The position numbers were made by a program, and so were the translations under genes. DNA of 64,000 bases, taken from NCBI RefSeq assembly GCF_029227915.1, contig NC_079878.1, positions 28,795,501 to 28,859,500 on the forward strand. Direction: 5' to 3'. Numbering within the stretch: position 1 is the stretch's first letter; the number at the start of each line of letters is the position of its first letter. Source of the stretch: Hydractinia symbiolongicarpus. Taxonomy: Eukaryota; Cnidaria; Hydrozoa; Anthoathecata; Hydractiniidae. The notes beneath the pieces were generated by a model. The model was not told where the DNA came from. It was given only the letters and a program-made list of their open reading frames with translations, and made no database searches. Positions 24,224 to 36,690 of this stretch are shown one piece after another.

Positions 24224-26088
24224 GTCACATATTTGTACCAACATGTATATAGCGATATTTTTCAGATATTACTAGGTTGCATCGCTTATAACAGTGACAC
24301 GATCAACTGTGGGACTTAATTTAGCTGACTCTGGACTGTGACCTTATAAATGTGATAAATGAGACAATTGGACTCCAAGAAAGAACATTCTTTTTAATTT
24401 GACAAGATTGCCGGAACTCAGCGATTACACTGGGCGCTGTGGTAGCGCTTCATTTAAAAATTTAGATAAATATGTCATTCTTTACTGTGGGACCAATCCT
24501 AACGGTTATTGCGCACTGAAGAAATAGCGACAGTTTCAAAAACTACATTTCATTGACTTTTTAATGGTGTCAGTCCGTTTGAGTTGCAACAGTTGTGTGA
24601 CATATTCGTACCAACATGTATTTAGTGATATTTTTCTGATAACCCTAGGTTGCATCGCTTTCAACAAGGAAACGATTGACTGTGGGACTTAATTGAACTA
24701 ACTTTGGACTGTGACCATATAAATTTTATAACTGAGACAATTGGACCCCAAGGAATAACATTCTTCTTATTTTGACATGATTGCTGGAATTCAGTGATTA
24801 CACTAGGATCTGTGGTAGCGCATTATTACAAAATTAGGATAAATAAGTCTTTCTTTACTGTGGGACCAATCCTGGCCGTTACTGCGCGCCGAAAAGATAA
24901 AGACATTCTCAAAAAATACATTTCACTGACTTCTTGGCAGTATCAATCCGTTTGAGTTACAACGGTTGCGTCACATTTTCGTACCAACATGAATTTAGCG
25001 ATATTTATCTGACATTACTAGGTTGCATCGCTTTTAACAGTGAAACAATTGACTATGGGACTTAATTGAACTAACTTTGGACTGTGACCTCATGAATGTG
25101 ATAAATGAGACAATTGGACTCCAAGAAATAACATTCTTTTTAATTTGACATGATTGCCGGATCTCAGCGAGTACACTGGGCGTTGTGGTAGCGCTTCATT
25201 TAAAAATTTAGATAAATAAGTCAATTTTTACTGTGGGACCAATCCTAGCTGTAATCGCGCGCTGAAGAAATAGAGACAGTTTCAAAAACTACATTTCATT
25301 GAATTTCTAATGGTGTCAGTTCGTCTGAGTTTTAACGGTTGGGTAACATACTCGTAACAACATGAATTTAGCGATATTTATCTGACATTACTAGGTTGCA
25401 TCGCTTTTAACAGTGAAACGATTGACTGTTGGACTTAATTGAACTAACTTTGGACTGTGACCTCATGAATGTGATAAATGAGACAATTGGACTCCAAGAA
25501 AGAACATTCTTTTTAATTTGACAAGATTGCCGGTACTCAGCGATTACACTGGGCGCTGTGGTAGCGCTTCATTTAAAAATTTAGATAAATATGTCATTCT
25601 TTACTGTGGGACCAATCCTAACGGTTATCGCGCACTGAAGAAATAGCGACAGTTTCAAAAACTACATTTCATTGATTTTCTAACGGTGTCAGTCCGTTTG
25701 AGTTACAACAGTTGTGTGACATATTCGTACCACCATGTATTTAGTGATATTTTTCTGATAATACTAGGTTGCATCACTTTTAACAAGGAAACGATTGACT
25801 GTGGGACTTAATTGAACTAACTTTGGACTGTGACGATATAAATTTTATAACTGAGACAATTGGACTCCAAGAAATAACATTCTTCTTAATTTGACATGAC
25901 TGCCGGATCTCAGCGAGTACACTGGGCGCTGTGGTAGCGCTTCATTTAAAAATTTAGATAAATAAGTCAATTTTTATTGTGGGACTAATCCTAGCTGTTA
26001 TCGCGCGCTGAAGAAATAGAGACAGTTTCAAAAACTACATTTCATTGAATTTCTAATGGTGTCAGTTCGTCTGAGTTACAACGGTTGC
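24224..26088. repeat. Five-monomer higher-order repeat lacking m4 (1,865 bp)
   Basis: Order m1, m2, m3, m5, m7 at 24224, 24597, 24970, 25343 and 25716. The m1 belongs to a subtype with TTTCAGATATTACTAGG and ACGATCAACTGTGG that also heads the copies at 26089 and 28327, grouping these three. The m3 is marked by GTCACATTTTCGTACC and AAAAAATACATTTC. Neighbouring copies have six monomers; here m4 is missing through a fusion inside the monomer at 24970 (junction about 25107-25116). Confidence 0.85.
24970..25342. repeat. Hybrid m3/m4 monomer, second independent junction
   Basis: The left part is m3 (ATGAATTTAGCG, CTCATGAATGTGATAAATG). After GAGACAATTG (25107-25116) it follows m4 (GACTCCAAGAAATAACATTC, TTTGACATGATTGCCGGATC, GCGAGTACAC). 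The intact m3 of the neighbouring copies reads CAATTGTACTCCAAGAAAG instead. The breakpoint lies about 240 bp before that of the hybrid at 11542 when measured along the window's monomer coordinate only roughly, and clearly in a different motif, so the two m3/m4 fusions are separate events. Confidence 0.75.
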
Positions 26089-28326
26089 GTCACATATTCG
26101 TACCAACATGTATATAGCGATATTTTTCAGATATTACTAGGTTGCATCGCTTATAACAGTGACACAATCAACTGTGGGACTTAATTTAGCTGACTCTGGA
26201 CTGTGACCTTATAAATGTGATAAATGAGACAATTGGACTCCAAGAAAGAACATTCTTTTTAATTTGACAAGATTGCCGGAACTCAGCGATTACACTGGGC
26301 GCTGTGGTAGCGCTTCATTTAAAAATTTAGATAAATATGTCATTCTTTACTGTGGGACCAATCCTAACGGTTATTGCGCACTGAAGAAATAGCAACAGTT
26401 TCAAAAACTACATTTCATTGACTTTTTAATGGTGTCAGTCCGTTTGAGTTGCAACAGTTGTGTGACATATTCGTACCAACATGTATTTAGTGATATTTTT
26501 CTGATAATACTAGGTTGCATCGCTTTCAACAAGGAAACGATTGACTGTGGGACTTAATTGAACTAACTTTGGACTGTGACCATATAAATTTTATAACTGA
26601 GACAATTGGACCCCAAGGAATAACATTCTTCTTATTTTGACATGATTGCTGGAATTCAGTGATTACACTAGGATCTGTGGTAGCGCATTATTACAAAATT
26701 AGGATAAATAAGTCTTTCCTTACTGTGGGACCAATCCTGGCCGTTACTGCGCGCCGAAAAGATAAAGACATTCTCAAAAAATACATTTCACTGACTTCTT
26801 GGCAGTATCAATCCGTTTGAGTTACAACGGTTGCGTCACATTTTCGTACCAACATGAATTTAGCGATATTTATCTGACATTACTAGGTTGCATCGCTTTT
26901 AACAGTGAAACAATTGACTATGGGACTTAATTGAACTAACTTTGGACTGTGACCTCATGAATGTGATAAATGAGACAATTGTACTCCAAGAAAGAACATT
27001 CTTTTTAATTTGACAATATTGCCGGAACTCAGCGATTACACTGGGCGCTGTGGTAGCGCTTCATTTAAAAATTTAGGTAAATATGTCATTCTTTACTGTG
27101 GGACCAATCCTAACGGTTATCGCGCCCTGAAGAAATAGCGACAGTTTCAAAAACTACATTTCATTGAATTTCTAACGGTGTCAGTCCGTTTGAGTTACAA
27201 CAGTTGTGTGACATATTCGTACCAACATGTATTTAGTGATATGTTTCTGATAATACTAGGTTGCATCACTTTTAACAAGGAAACGATTGACTGTGGGACT
27301 TAATTGAACTAACTTTGGACTGTGACCATATAAATTTTATAACTGAGACAATTGGACTCCAAGAAATAACATTCTTTTTAATTTGACATGATTGCCGGAT
27401 CTCAGCGAGTACACTGGGCGTTGTGGTAGCGCTTCATTTAAAAATTTAGATAAATAAGTCAATTTTTACTGTGGGACCAATCCTAGCTGTAATCGCGCGC
27501 TGAAGAAATAGAGACAGTTTCAAAAACTACATTTCATTGAATTTCTAATGGTGTCAGTTCGTCTGAGTTTTAACGGTTGGGTAACATACTCGTAACAACA
27601 TGAATTTAGCGATATTTATCTGACATTACTAGGTTGCATCGCTTTTAACAGTGAAACGATTGACTGTTGGACTTAATTGAACTAACTTTGGACTGTGACC
27701 TCATGAATGTGATAAATGAGACAATTGGACTCCAAGAAAGAACATTCTTTTTAATTTGACAAGATTGCCGGTACTCAGCGATTACACTGGGCGCTGTGGT
27801 AGCGCTTCATTTAAAAATTTAGATAAATATGTCATTCTTTACTGTGGGACCAATCCTAACGGTTATCGCGCACTGAAGAAATAGCGACAGTTTCAAAAAC
27901 TACATTTCATTGTTTTTCTAACGGTGTCAGTCCGTTTGAGTTACAACAGTTGTGTGATATATTCGTACCACCATGTATTTAGTGATATTTTTCTGATAAT
28001 ACTAGGTTGCATCACTTTTAACAAGGAAACGATTGACTGTGGGACTTAATTGAACTAACTTTGGACTGTGGCGATATAAATTTTATAACTGAGACAATTG
28101 GACTCCAAGAAATAACATTCTTCTTAATTTGACATGACTGCCGGATCTCAGCGAGTACACTGGGCGCTGTGGTAGCGCTTCATTTAAAAATTTAGATAAA
28201 TAAGTCAATTTTTATTGTGGGACTAATCCTAGCTGTTATCGCGCGCTGAAGAAATAGAGACAGTTTCAAAAACTACATTTCATTGAATTTCTAATGGTGT
28301 CAGTTCGTCTGAGTTACAACGGTTGC
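26089..28326. repeat. Six-monomer higher-order repeat (2,238 bp)
   Basis: Order m1, m2, m3, m4, m5, m7 at 26089, 26462, 26835, 27208, 27581 and 27954. It shares with the preceding copy the m1 subtype (TTTCAGATATTACTAGG), the GTCACATTTTCG m3 and the AAAAAATACATTTC variant, but retains m4. The six-, five- and six-monomer copies in a row are successive states of one unit. Private substitutions include GACACAATCAACTG near 26161 and GTGTGATATATTCG near 27952. Confidence 0.85.
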
Positions 28327-30191
28327 GTCACATATTCGTACCAACATGTATATAGCGATATTTTTCAGATATTACTAGGTTGCATCGCTTATAACAGTGA
28401 CACGATCAACTGTGGGACTTATTTTAGCTGACTCTGGACTGTGACCTTATAAATGTGATAAATGAGACAATTGGACTCCAAGAAAGAACATTCTTTTTAA
28501 TTTGACAAGATTGCCGGAACTCAGCGATTACACTGGGCGCTGTGGTAGCGCTTCATTTAAAAATTTAGATAAATATGTCATTCTTTACTGTGGGACCAAT
28601 CCTAACGGTTATTGCGCACTGAAGAAATAGCAACAGTTTCAAAAACTACATTTCATTGACTTTTTAATGGTGTCAGTCCGTTTGAGTTGCAACAGTTGTG
28701 TGACATATTCGTACCAACATGTATTTAGTGATATTTTTCTGATAATACTAGGTTGCATCGCTTTCAACAAGGAAACGATTGACTGTGGGACTTAATTGAA
28801 CTAACTTTGGACTGTGACCATATAAATTTTATAACTGAGACAATTGGACCCCAAGGAATAACATTCTTCTTATTTTGACATGATTGCTGGAATTCAGTGA
28901 TTACACTAGGATCTGTGGTAGCGCATTATTACAAAATTAGGATAAATAAGTCTTTCTTTACTGTGGGACCAATCCTGGCCGTTACTGCGCGCCGAAAAGA
29001 TAAAGACATTCTCAAAAAATACATTTCACTGACTTCTTGGCAGTATCAATCCGTTTGAGTTACAACGGTTGCGTCACATTTTCGTATCAACATGAATTTA
29101 GCGATATTTATCTGAAATTACTAGGTTGCATCGCTTTTAACAGTGAAACGATTGACTATGGGACTTAATTGAACTAACTTTGGACTGTGACCTCATGAAT
29201 GTGATAAATGAGACAATTGGACTCCAAGAAAGAACATTCTTTTTAATTTGACAATATTGCCGGAACTCAGCGATTACACTGGGCGCTGTGGTAGCGCTTC
29301 ATTTAAAAATTTAGGTAAATATGTCATTCTTTACTGTGGGACCAATCCTAACGGTTATCGCGCCCTGAAGAAATAGCGACAGTTTCAAAAACTACATTTC
29401 ATTGAATTTCTAACGGTGTCAGTCCGTTTGAGTTACAACAGTTGTGTGACATATTCGTACCAACATGTATTTAGTGATATGTTTCTGATAATACTAGGTT
29501 GCATCACTTTTAACAAGGAAACGATTGACTGTGGGACTTAATTGAACTAACTTTGGACTGTGACCATATAAATTTTATAACTGAGACAATTGGACTCCAA
29601 GAAATAACATTCTTCTTAATTTGACATGATTGCCGGATCTCAGCGAGTACACTGGGCGCTGTGGTAGCGCTTCATTTAAAAATTTAGATAAATAAGTCAA
29701 TTTTTACTGTGGGACCAATCCTAGCTGTTATGGCGCGTTGAAGAAATAGAGACAGTTTCAAAAACTAAATTTCATTGAATTTCTAATGGTGTCAGTTCGT
29801 CTGAGTTACAACGGTTGGGTCACATACTCGTAACAACATGAATTTAGCGATATTTATCTGACATTACTAGGTTGCATCGCTTTTAACAGAGAAACGATTG
29901 ACTGTTGGACTTAATTGAACTAACTTTGGACTGTGACCTCATGAATGTGATAAATGAGACAATTGGACTCCAAGAAAGAACATTCTTTTTAATTTGACAA
30001 GATTGCCGGAACTCAGCGATTACACTGGGCGCTGTGGTAGCGCTTCATTTAAAAATTTAGATAAATAAGTCAATTTTTACTGTGGGACCAATCCTAGCTG
30101 TTATCGCGTGCTGAAGAAATAGAGACAGTTTCAAAAACTACATTTCACTGACTTTCTAACGGTGTCAGTCTTCTTGAGTTACAACGGTTGC
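28327..30191. repeat. Five-monomer higher-order repeat lacking m7 (1,865 bp)
   Basis: Order m1, m2, m3, m4, m5 at 28327, 28700, 29073, 29446 and 29819, the same composition as the copies at 2963 and 4828. Its first monomers carry the TTTCAGATATTAC and AAAAAATACATTTC variants of the two preceding copies, while m5 (CAGAGAAACG, GGGTCACATACTCG) is like those at 4455 and 21613. The unit is thus a patchwork of two higher-order lineages, with the changeover within m3 or m4. Confidence 0.78.
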
Positions 30192-31310
30192 GTCACATAT
30201 TCGTACCAACATGTATATAGCGATATTTTTCTGATATTACTAGGTTGCATCGCTTATAACAGTGACACGATTAACTGTGGGACTTAATTTAGCTGACTCT
30301 GGACTGTGACCTTATAAATGTGATAAATGAGACAATTGGACTCCAAGAAAGAACATTCTTTTTAATTTGACAAGATTGCCGGAACTCAGCGATTACACTG
30401 GGCGCTGTGGTAGCGCTTCATTTAAAAATTTAGATAAATATGTCATTCTTTACTGTGGGACCAATCCTAACGGTTATTGCGCACTGAAGAAATAGCGACA
30501 GTTTCAAAAACTACATTTCATTGACTTTTTAATGGTGTCAGTCCGTTTGAGTTGCAACAGTTGTGTGACATATTCGTACCAACATGTATTTAGTGATATT
30601 TTTCTGATAATACTAGGTTGCATCGCTTTCAACAAGGAAACAATTGACTGTGGGACTTAATTGAACTAACTTTGGACTGTGACCATATAAATTTTATAAC
30701 TGAGACAATTGGACCCCAAGGAATAACATTCTTCTTATTTTGACATGATTGCTGGAATTCAGCGATTACACTAGGATCTGTGGTAGCGCTTTATTACAAA
30801 ATTAGGATAAATAAGTCTTTCTTTACTGTGGGACCAATCCTGGCCGTTACAGCGCGCCGAGAAGATAGAGACATTCTCAAAAACTACATTTCACTGACTT
30901 CTTGGCAGTATCAATCCGTTTGAGTTACAACGGTTGCGTCACATATTCGTACCAACATGAATTTAGCGATAATTATCTGACATTACTAGGTTGCATCGCT
31001 TTTAACAGTGAAACGATTGACTATGGGACTTAATTAAACTAACTTTGGACTGTGACCTCATGAATGTGATAAATGAGACAATTGGACTCCAAGAAAGAAC
31101 ATTCTTTTTAATTTGACAATATTGCCGGAACTCAGCGATTACACTGGGCGCTGTGGTAGCGCTTCATTTAAAAATTTAGATAAATATGTCATTCTTTACT
31201 GTGGGACCAATCCTAACGGTTATCGCGCACTGAAGAAATAGCGACAGTTTCAAAAACTACATTTCATTGACTTTCTAACGGTGTCAGTCCGTTTGAGTTA
31301 CAACAGTTGT
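30192..31310. repeat. Last, incomplete higher-order copy (m1-m2-m3)
   Basis: Three monomers at 30192 (m1, common subtype), 30565 (m2) and 30938 (m3). The m3 monomer contains CGATAATTATCTG and TTAATTAAACTAAC. After it the array changes to more diverged monomers. This is the right edge of the well-homogenised part of the left array, and the end of the strict 373-bp register: 83 monomers fit exactly between 352 and 31311. Confidence 0.75.
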
Positions 31311-34300
31311 GTGACATATTCGTACCAACATGTAATTAGCGATATTTTTCTGATATTACTAGGTTGCATCGCTTATAACAGTGAAACGATTAACTGTGGG
31401 ACTTAATTTAGCTGACTCTGGACTGTGACCTTATAAATGTGATAAATGAGCCAATTGGACCCCAAGGAATAACATTCTTCTTAATTTGACATGATTGCTG
31501 GAATTCAGCGATTACACTAGGATCTGTGGTAGCGCTTTATTACAAAATTAAGATAAATAAGTCTTTCTTCATTGTGGGACCAATCCTGGCCGTTACTACG
31601 CGCCGAAAAGATAGAGACATTCTCAAAAACTACATTTCACGGACTTCGTAACGGTATCAATCCGTTTGAGTTACAACTGTTGCTTCACATATTCGTACCA
31701 ACATGTATTTAGCGATATTTTTCTGATATTACTAGGTTGCATCACTTATAACAGTGACACGATTAACTGTGGGACTTAATTTAGCTGACTCTCGACTGTG
31801 ATCTTATAAATGTGATAAATGAGACAATTGGACTCCAAGAAAGAACATTCTTTTTAATTTGACAAGATTGTTGGATCTCAGCGATTACACTGGGCGCTGT
31901 GGCAGCGCTTCATTTAAATATTTAGATAAATATGTCATTCTTTACTGTGGGACCAATCCTAACGGTTATTGCGCACTGAAAAAATAGCTACAGTTTCAAA
32001 AACTACATTTCATTGAATTTCTAACGGTGTCAGTCCGTTTGAGTTACAACAGTTGTGTGACATATTCGTACCAACATGTATTTAGTGATATTTTTCTGAT
32101 AATACTAGGTTACATCACTTTTAACAAGGAAACGATTGACTGTGGGACTTAATTGAACTAACTTTGGACTGTGACCATATAAATTTTATAACTGAGACAA
32201 TTGGACTCCAAGAAATAACATTCTTCTTAATTTGACATGATTGCCGGATCTCAGCGAGTACACTGGGCGCTGTGGTAGCGCTTCATTTAAAATTTTAGAT
32301 AAATAAGTCAATTTTTACTGTGGGACCAATCCTAGCTGTTATCGCGCGCTGAAGAAATAGAGACAGTTTCAAAAACTACATTTCACAGACTTTCTAACGG
32401 TGTCAGTCTTTTTGAGATACAACGGTTGAGTCACATATTCGTACCAACATGTATTTAGCGATATTTTTCTGATATTGCTAGGTTGCATCGCTTATAACAG
32501 TGAAACGATTGACTGCGGGATTTAACTGAACTAACTTTGGACTGTGACCTCATAAATGTGATAAATGAGACAATTGGACTCCAAGAAATAACATTCTTCT
32601 TAATTTGACATGATTGCCGGAACTCAGCGATTACACTGGGCGCTGTGGCAGCGCTTCATTTAAACATTTAGATAAGAAAGACAATATTTACTGTGGGACC
32701 AATCCTAGCCGTTAACGCGCGCTGAAGAAATAGAGACTGCTTCAAAAACTACATTTTATTGTCTTTCTAACGGTGTCAGTACGTTTGAGTTACAACGGTT
32801 GGGTCACATATTCGTACTAACATGTACTTAGCGATATTTTTCAGATATTACTAGGCTGCATCGCTTTTAACTGTGAAACGATTGACTGTGGGACTTAATT
32901 GAACTGATTTTGGACTTTGACCTCATAAATGTGATAACTGAGACAATAGGACCCAAGAAATAACATTCTTACTAATTTGACATGATTGCTGGAATTTACA
33001 GATTACACTGGGCGCTGTGGTAGCGCTTCATTTAAAGTTTAGATTAATAAGTCATTTTGTACTATGGGACCAATCCTAGCCGTTATCACGCGCTGAAGAA
33101 ATAGCTACAGTTTCAAAAACTACATTTCAATGACTTTCTAACGGTGTCAGTGCGTTTGAGTTACAACGGTTGGGTCTCATACTCGTACAAACATGTATTT
33201 AGCGATATTTATTTGATATTACTAGGTTGCATCGCTTTTAACAGTGAAACGATTGACTGTGGGACTTAATAAAACTGACTCTGGACTGTCACCTTATAAA
33301 TGTGATAAATGAGTCAATTGGACCCCAAGGAATAACATTCTTCTTAATTTGACATGATTGCTGGAATTTACCGATTACACTGGGCGCTGTGATAGCGCTT
33401 CATTTAAAACTTTAAGTCATTTTGTACTGTGGGACCAATCCTAGCCGTTAGCGCGCCCTGAAAAATATATTTCAATTACTTTCTAGCGGCATCAATCTGT
33501 TTGAGTTACAAAGATTGCGTCACATAATCGTACCAACATGTATTTAGCGATGCTTTTCTGATATTATTCGGTTGCATCGCTTATAACAGTGAAAGGATTG
33601 ACTGTGGGACTTAATTGAACTGATTTTGGACTTTGACCACTTAAATGTGATAATTGAGACAATTGGACTCCAAGATATAACATTCTCTTTAATTTGACAT
33701 AATTGCCGGAACTCAGCGATTACACCGGGCGCTGTGGTAGCGCTTTATTTAAAAATTTAGATAAATAAGTCAATTTTTACTGTGGGACCAATCCTAGCAG
33801 TTATCGCGCGCTGAAGAAATGGCGACAGTTTAAAAAACTACATTTTTTGGACTTTCTAACGTTGTCAGTCCGTTTCAGTTTCAACGGTTTGGTCACATAC
33901 TCCTACCAACGTGTATTTAGCTATATTTTTCTGATATTACTAGGTTGCATCGCTTATAACAGTTAAACGATTGACTGTGGGACTTAATTGAACTGATTTT
34001 GGACTTTGACCTCATAAATGTGATAAATGAGTCAATTGGACCCCAAGGAATAACAGTCTTCTTAATTTGACATGATTGCTGGAATTTACCGATTACACTG
34101 GGCGCTGTGATAGCCCTTCATTTAAAACTTTAAGTCATTTTGTACTGTGGGACTAATCCTAGCCGTTGGCGCGCCCTAAAGGCCTTGAAGAAATAGAGGC
34201 ATTCTCAAAGATATATTTCAATTACTTTCTAGCGGTATCAATCTGTTTGAGTTACAAAGATTGCGTCACATAATCGTACCAACATGTATTTAGCGATGCT

Positions 34301-35788
34301 TTTCTGATATTATTCGGTTGCATCGCTTATAACAGTGAAAGGATTGACTGTGGGACTTAATTGAACTGATTTTGGACTTTGACCTCTTAAATGTAATAAA
34401 TGAGACAATTGGACTCCAAGATATAATATTCTTCTTAATTTGACATGATTGCCGGAACTCAGCGATTACACCGGGCGCTGTGGTTGCGCTTCATTTAAAA
34501 ATTTAGAAAAATAAGTCAATTTTTACTGTGGGACCAATCCTAGCCGTTATCGCGCGCTGAAGAAATAGCTACAGTTTCAAAAACTACATTTCATTGACTT
34601 TCTAACGGTGTCAGTCCGTTTGAGTTGCAACGGTTGGGTCACATATTCGTACCAACATGTATTTAGCGATATTTATCTGATATTACTAGGTTGCATCGCT
34701 GTTAACAGTGAAACGATTGACTGTGGGACTTAATTAAACTGACTCTGGACCTTATAAATTTGATAAATGAGCCAATTGGACCCCAAGGAATAACATTCCT
34801 CTTAATTTGACATGGTTGCCGGAACTCAGCGATTACACTGGGCCCTATGGTCGCGCCTTATTTAAAAATTTAGATAAATAAGTCACTTTTTACTGTGGGA
34901 CCAATCCTAGCCGTTATCGCGCGCTGAAGAAATAGCTACAGTTTCAAAAACTACATTTCATTGACATTCTAACGGTGTCAGTCCGTTTGAGTTACAACGG
35001 TTGGGTCACATACTCGTACCAACATGTATTTAGCGATATTTATTTGATATTACTAGGTTGCATCGCTTTTAACACTGAAACGATTGACTGTGGGACTTAA
35101 TTAAACTGACTCTGGACTGTGACCTTAATAATGTGATGAATGAGTCAATTGGACCCCAAGGAATAACATTCTACTTTATTTGACATGATTGCTGGAATTT
35201 ACCGATTACACTGGGCGCTGTGGTAGCGCTTCATTTAAAACTTTAAGTCATTTTGTACTGTGGGACCAATCCTGGCCGTTAGCGCGCCCTGAAGGCCTTG
35301 AAGAAATAGAGGCATTCTCAAAAATATATTTCAATTACTTTCTAGCGATATAAATCTGTCTGAGTTACAAAGATTGCGTCACATAATCGTACCAACATGT
35401 ATTTAGCGATGCTTTTCTGATATTATTCGGTTGCATCGCTTATAACTGTGAAAGGATTGACTGTGGGACTTAATTGAACTGATTTTGGACTTTGACATCT
35501 TAAATGTGATAAATGAGACAATTGGACTCCAAGATATAACATTCTTCTTAATTTGACATGATTGCCGGAACTCAGCGATTACACCGGGCGCTGTGGTAGC
35601 GCTTCATTTAAAAATTTAGATAAATAAGTCAATTTTTACTGTGGGACCAATCCTAGCAGTTATCGCGCGCTGAAGAAATAGCTACAGTTTCAAAAACTAC
35701 ATTTCATGGACTTTCTAACGTTGTCAATCCGTTTCAGTTTCAACGGTTGGGTCACATACTCGTACCAACATGTATTTAGTGATATTTA
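31311..35788. repeat. Diverged satellite with variable monomer length
   Basis: Measured starts: 31311, 31684, 32057, 32430, 32803, 33174, 33519, 33892, 34265, 34638, 35005, 35378 and 35751. Lengths are 371, 345 and 367 bp for three of them and 373 for the rest. The 345-bp monomer (33174-33518) lacks 28 bp between GCGCGCCCTGAA and AAAATATATTTC. Neighbouring monomers differ widely and no higher-order period is evident, though a type with GGCCTTGAAG alternates with others. The last monomer is cut after 38 bp by the Helitron. Confidence 0.88.
35751..35788. repeat. Left part of the monomer split by the Helitron
   Basis: Contains GTCACATACTCGTACC and ends TTTAGTGATATTTA. Together with 38355-38689 (335 bp), which resumes with TTTGATATTACTAGG, it makes 38 + 335 = 373 bp. 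The rebuilt centre GATATTTA + TTTGATATTAC is identical to intact monomers, for example near 35036. So nothing was lost or duplicated at the insertion point. Confidence 0.9.
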
Positions 35789-35842
35789 TCTTATATATTA
35801 ATTCCCTTGCGTGACTAAAACTGTGAGTCCACGACACGGAAA
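35789..35842 (+). other. Helitron 5' terminus
   Basis: Begins TCTTATATATTAATTCCC, close in style to the 5' ends usual for Helitrons (TC followed by an AT-rich run). Some 40 bases in, at 35829-35842, it has CCACGACACGGAAA. The 3' subterminal region has CCACGGGAAA at 38338-38347, the same motif in the same direction with a 4-bp difference in spacing. Whether this shared motif has a role in recognition by the replicase is not known. Confidence 0.7.
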
Positions 35843-36690
35843 TCACGGGTTACTTTCTTATGACGTGGCTGTACGCTAAAATTTAACTAAAAAGATTAGG
35901 GATGTACTTCATAGAAATCGCACATAAGGTGTAAATATATAACCCGCTGCTAATAACGATATAAATATATATACCCCTATGCCAAGAAACTCTATGTTAG
36001 CATATATATATAGGTATCGCTACATATGAAACGGTATTAGATATTCACAAAGCATACTGACTGTTAAATGAAGTTCCTAGCATAAAACGGAAATTGTGTT
36101 TACGAAAAAGATGGCTGTTCTTTTTGAGTTTCTCTACTCTTTCATTCAAAATAAATCTTTAAAAAAACATTTGAAGAAGAGCATGGTTTTATAAATTAAT
36201 CATAGCAAGGTTCTGTAAGGTTTTTTCATGTTTTATTTTCAGTTTTGATTATATTATTGTTGCCAGACATGTTTTATAGCTAGCATCATAAAAAGCCAAC
36301 CACCACCAACAACTAGCTAGCTAGCTAGGAATATATATATATACGTAGCCATGTTCTTTATACCTAGCTAAGTCTCCAGTTTATATTTAAGTGACTAGCT
36401 ATTAGCTGCTGTAGCTAGCTAATGCTAGCTTTAAACTAAAGATTCCCAGTATATATATTCCCACAAAACAAATCAAACGTTATTAACCCTGAAAATTTTA
36501 AACATTTTCCTAGGTTTTTTTTGGTTTGCGAAGTTCTTTTCCTCCAAATATTCTGAAAATAAAGTTCAGAAATTACTTATTTTTAAAATGTAAATTTAAT
36601 TTGTTTCAAATTGTGGGCAAAAACCTTAATCAGCATGCTAAAAGAACTGACTTTTCTTAATTTAAAATTACTAAACACAACCATTTTCTT
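35843..36690. other. Helitron interior, AT-rich, no gene
   Basis: AT-rich sequence with several short TA dinucleotide tracts (around 35935-36015) and poly-T or poly-A runs. No reading frame of note, no recognisable RNA gene and no similarity to the satellite. The only distinct structures are the microsatellite at 36311-36343 and repeated GCTAGCTA tracts around 36380-36430. Confidence 0.6.
36311..36343. repeat. AGCT and AT microsatellites within the Helitron
   Basis: About four units of CTAG/AGCT (AACTAGCTAGCTAGCTAGG) directly followed by an alternating AT run (ATATATATATATAC). Further scattered GTAGCTAGCTAATGCTAGC occurs downstream near 36410-36430. Probable slippage products. Confidence 0.75.

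Larger units (their letters stand above)
1..35788. repeat. Left satellite array, ~373-bp monomer
   Basis: Head-to-tail tandem satellite. Every monomer carries the same ordered landmarks: GTCACATATTCGTACCAACATG (taken here as the start), a TGATATTACTAGGTTGCATCG block, CTGTGGGACTTAATT, GACAATTGGACTCC, TTTGACATGATTGC, GCGCTGTGGTAGCGC, ACTGTGGGACCAATCC and TTTGAGTTACAACGG. All monomers have the same orientation, with no inversions seen. Starts at 352, 725, 1098, 1471, 1844 and 2217 set the period at 373 bp. No gene, RNA gene or other element was found inside. I do not recognise the family by name. Array size and higher-order structure suggest constitutive heterochromatin; centromere identity cannot be judged from sequence alone. 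Confidence 0.97.

Noticed and set aside
352-31310. Regular repeats as a CRISPR array
   Set aside because: The whole 373-bp unit is repeated without short repeats separated by unique spacers, and the setting is clearly eukaryotic.
35935-36015. TA-rich tracts as a promoter or replication origin
   Set aside because: Simple dinucleotide runs in AT-rich DNA with no gene nearby and no other supporting motif.
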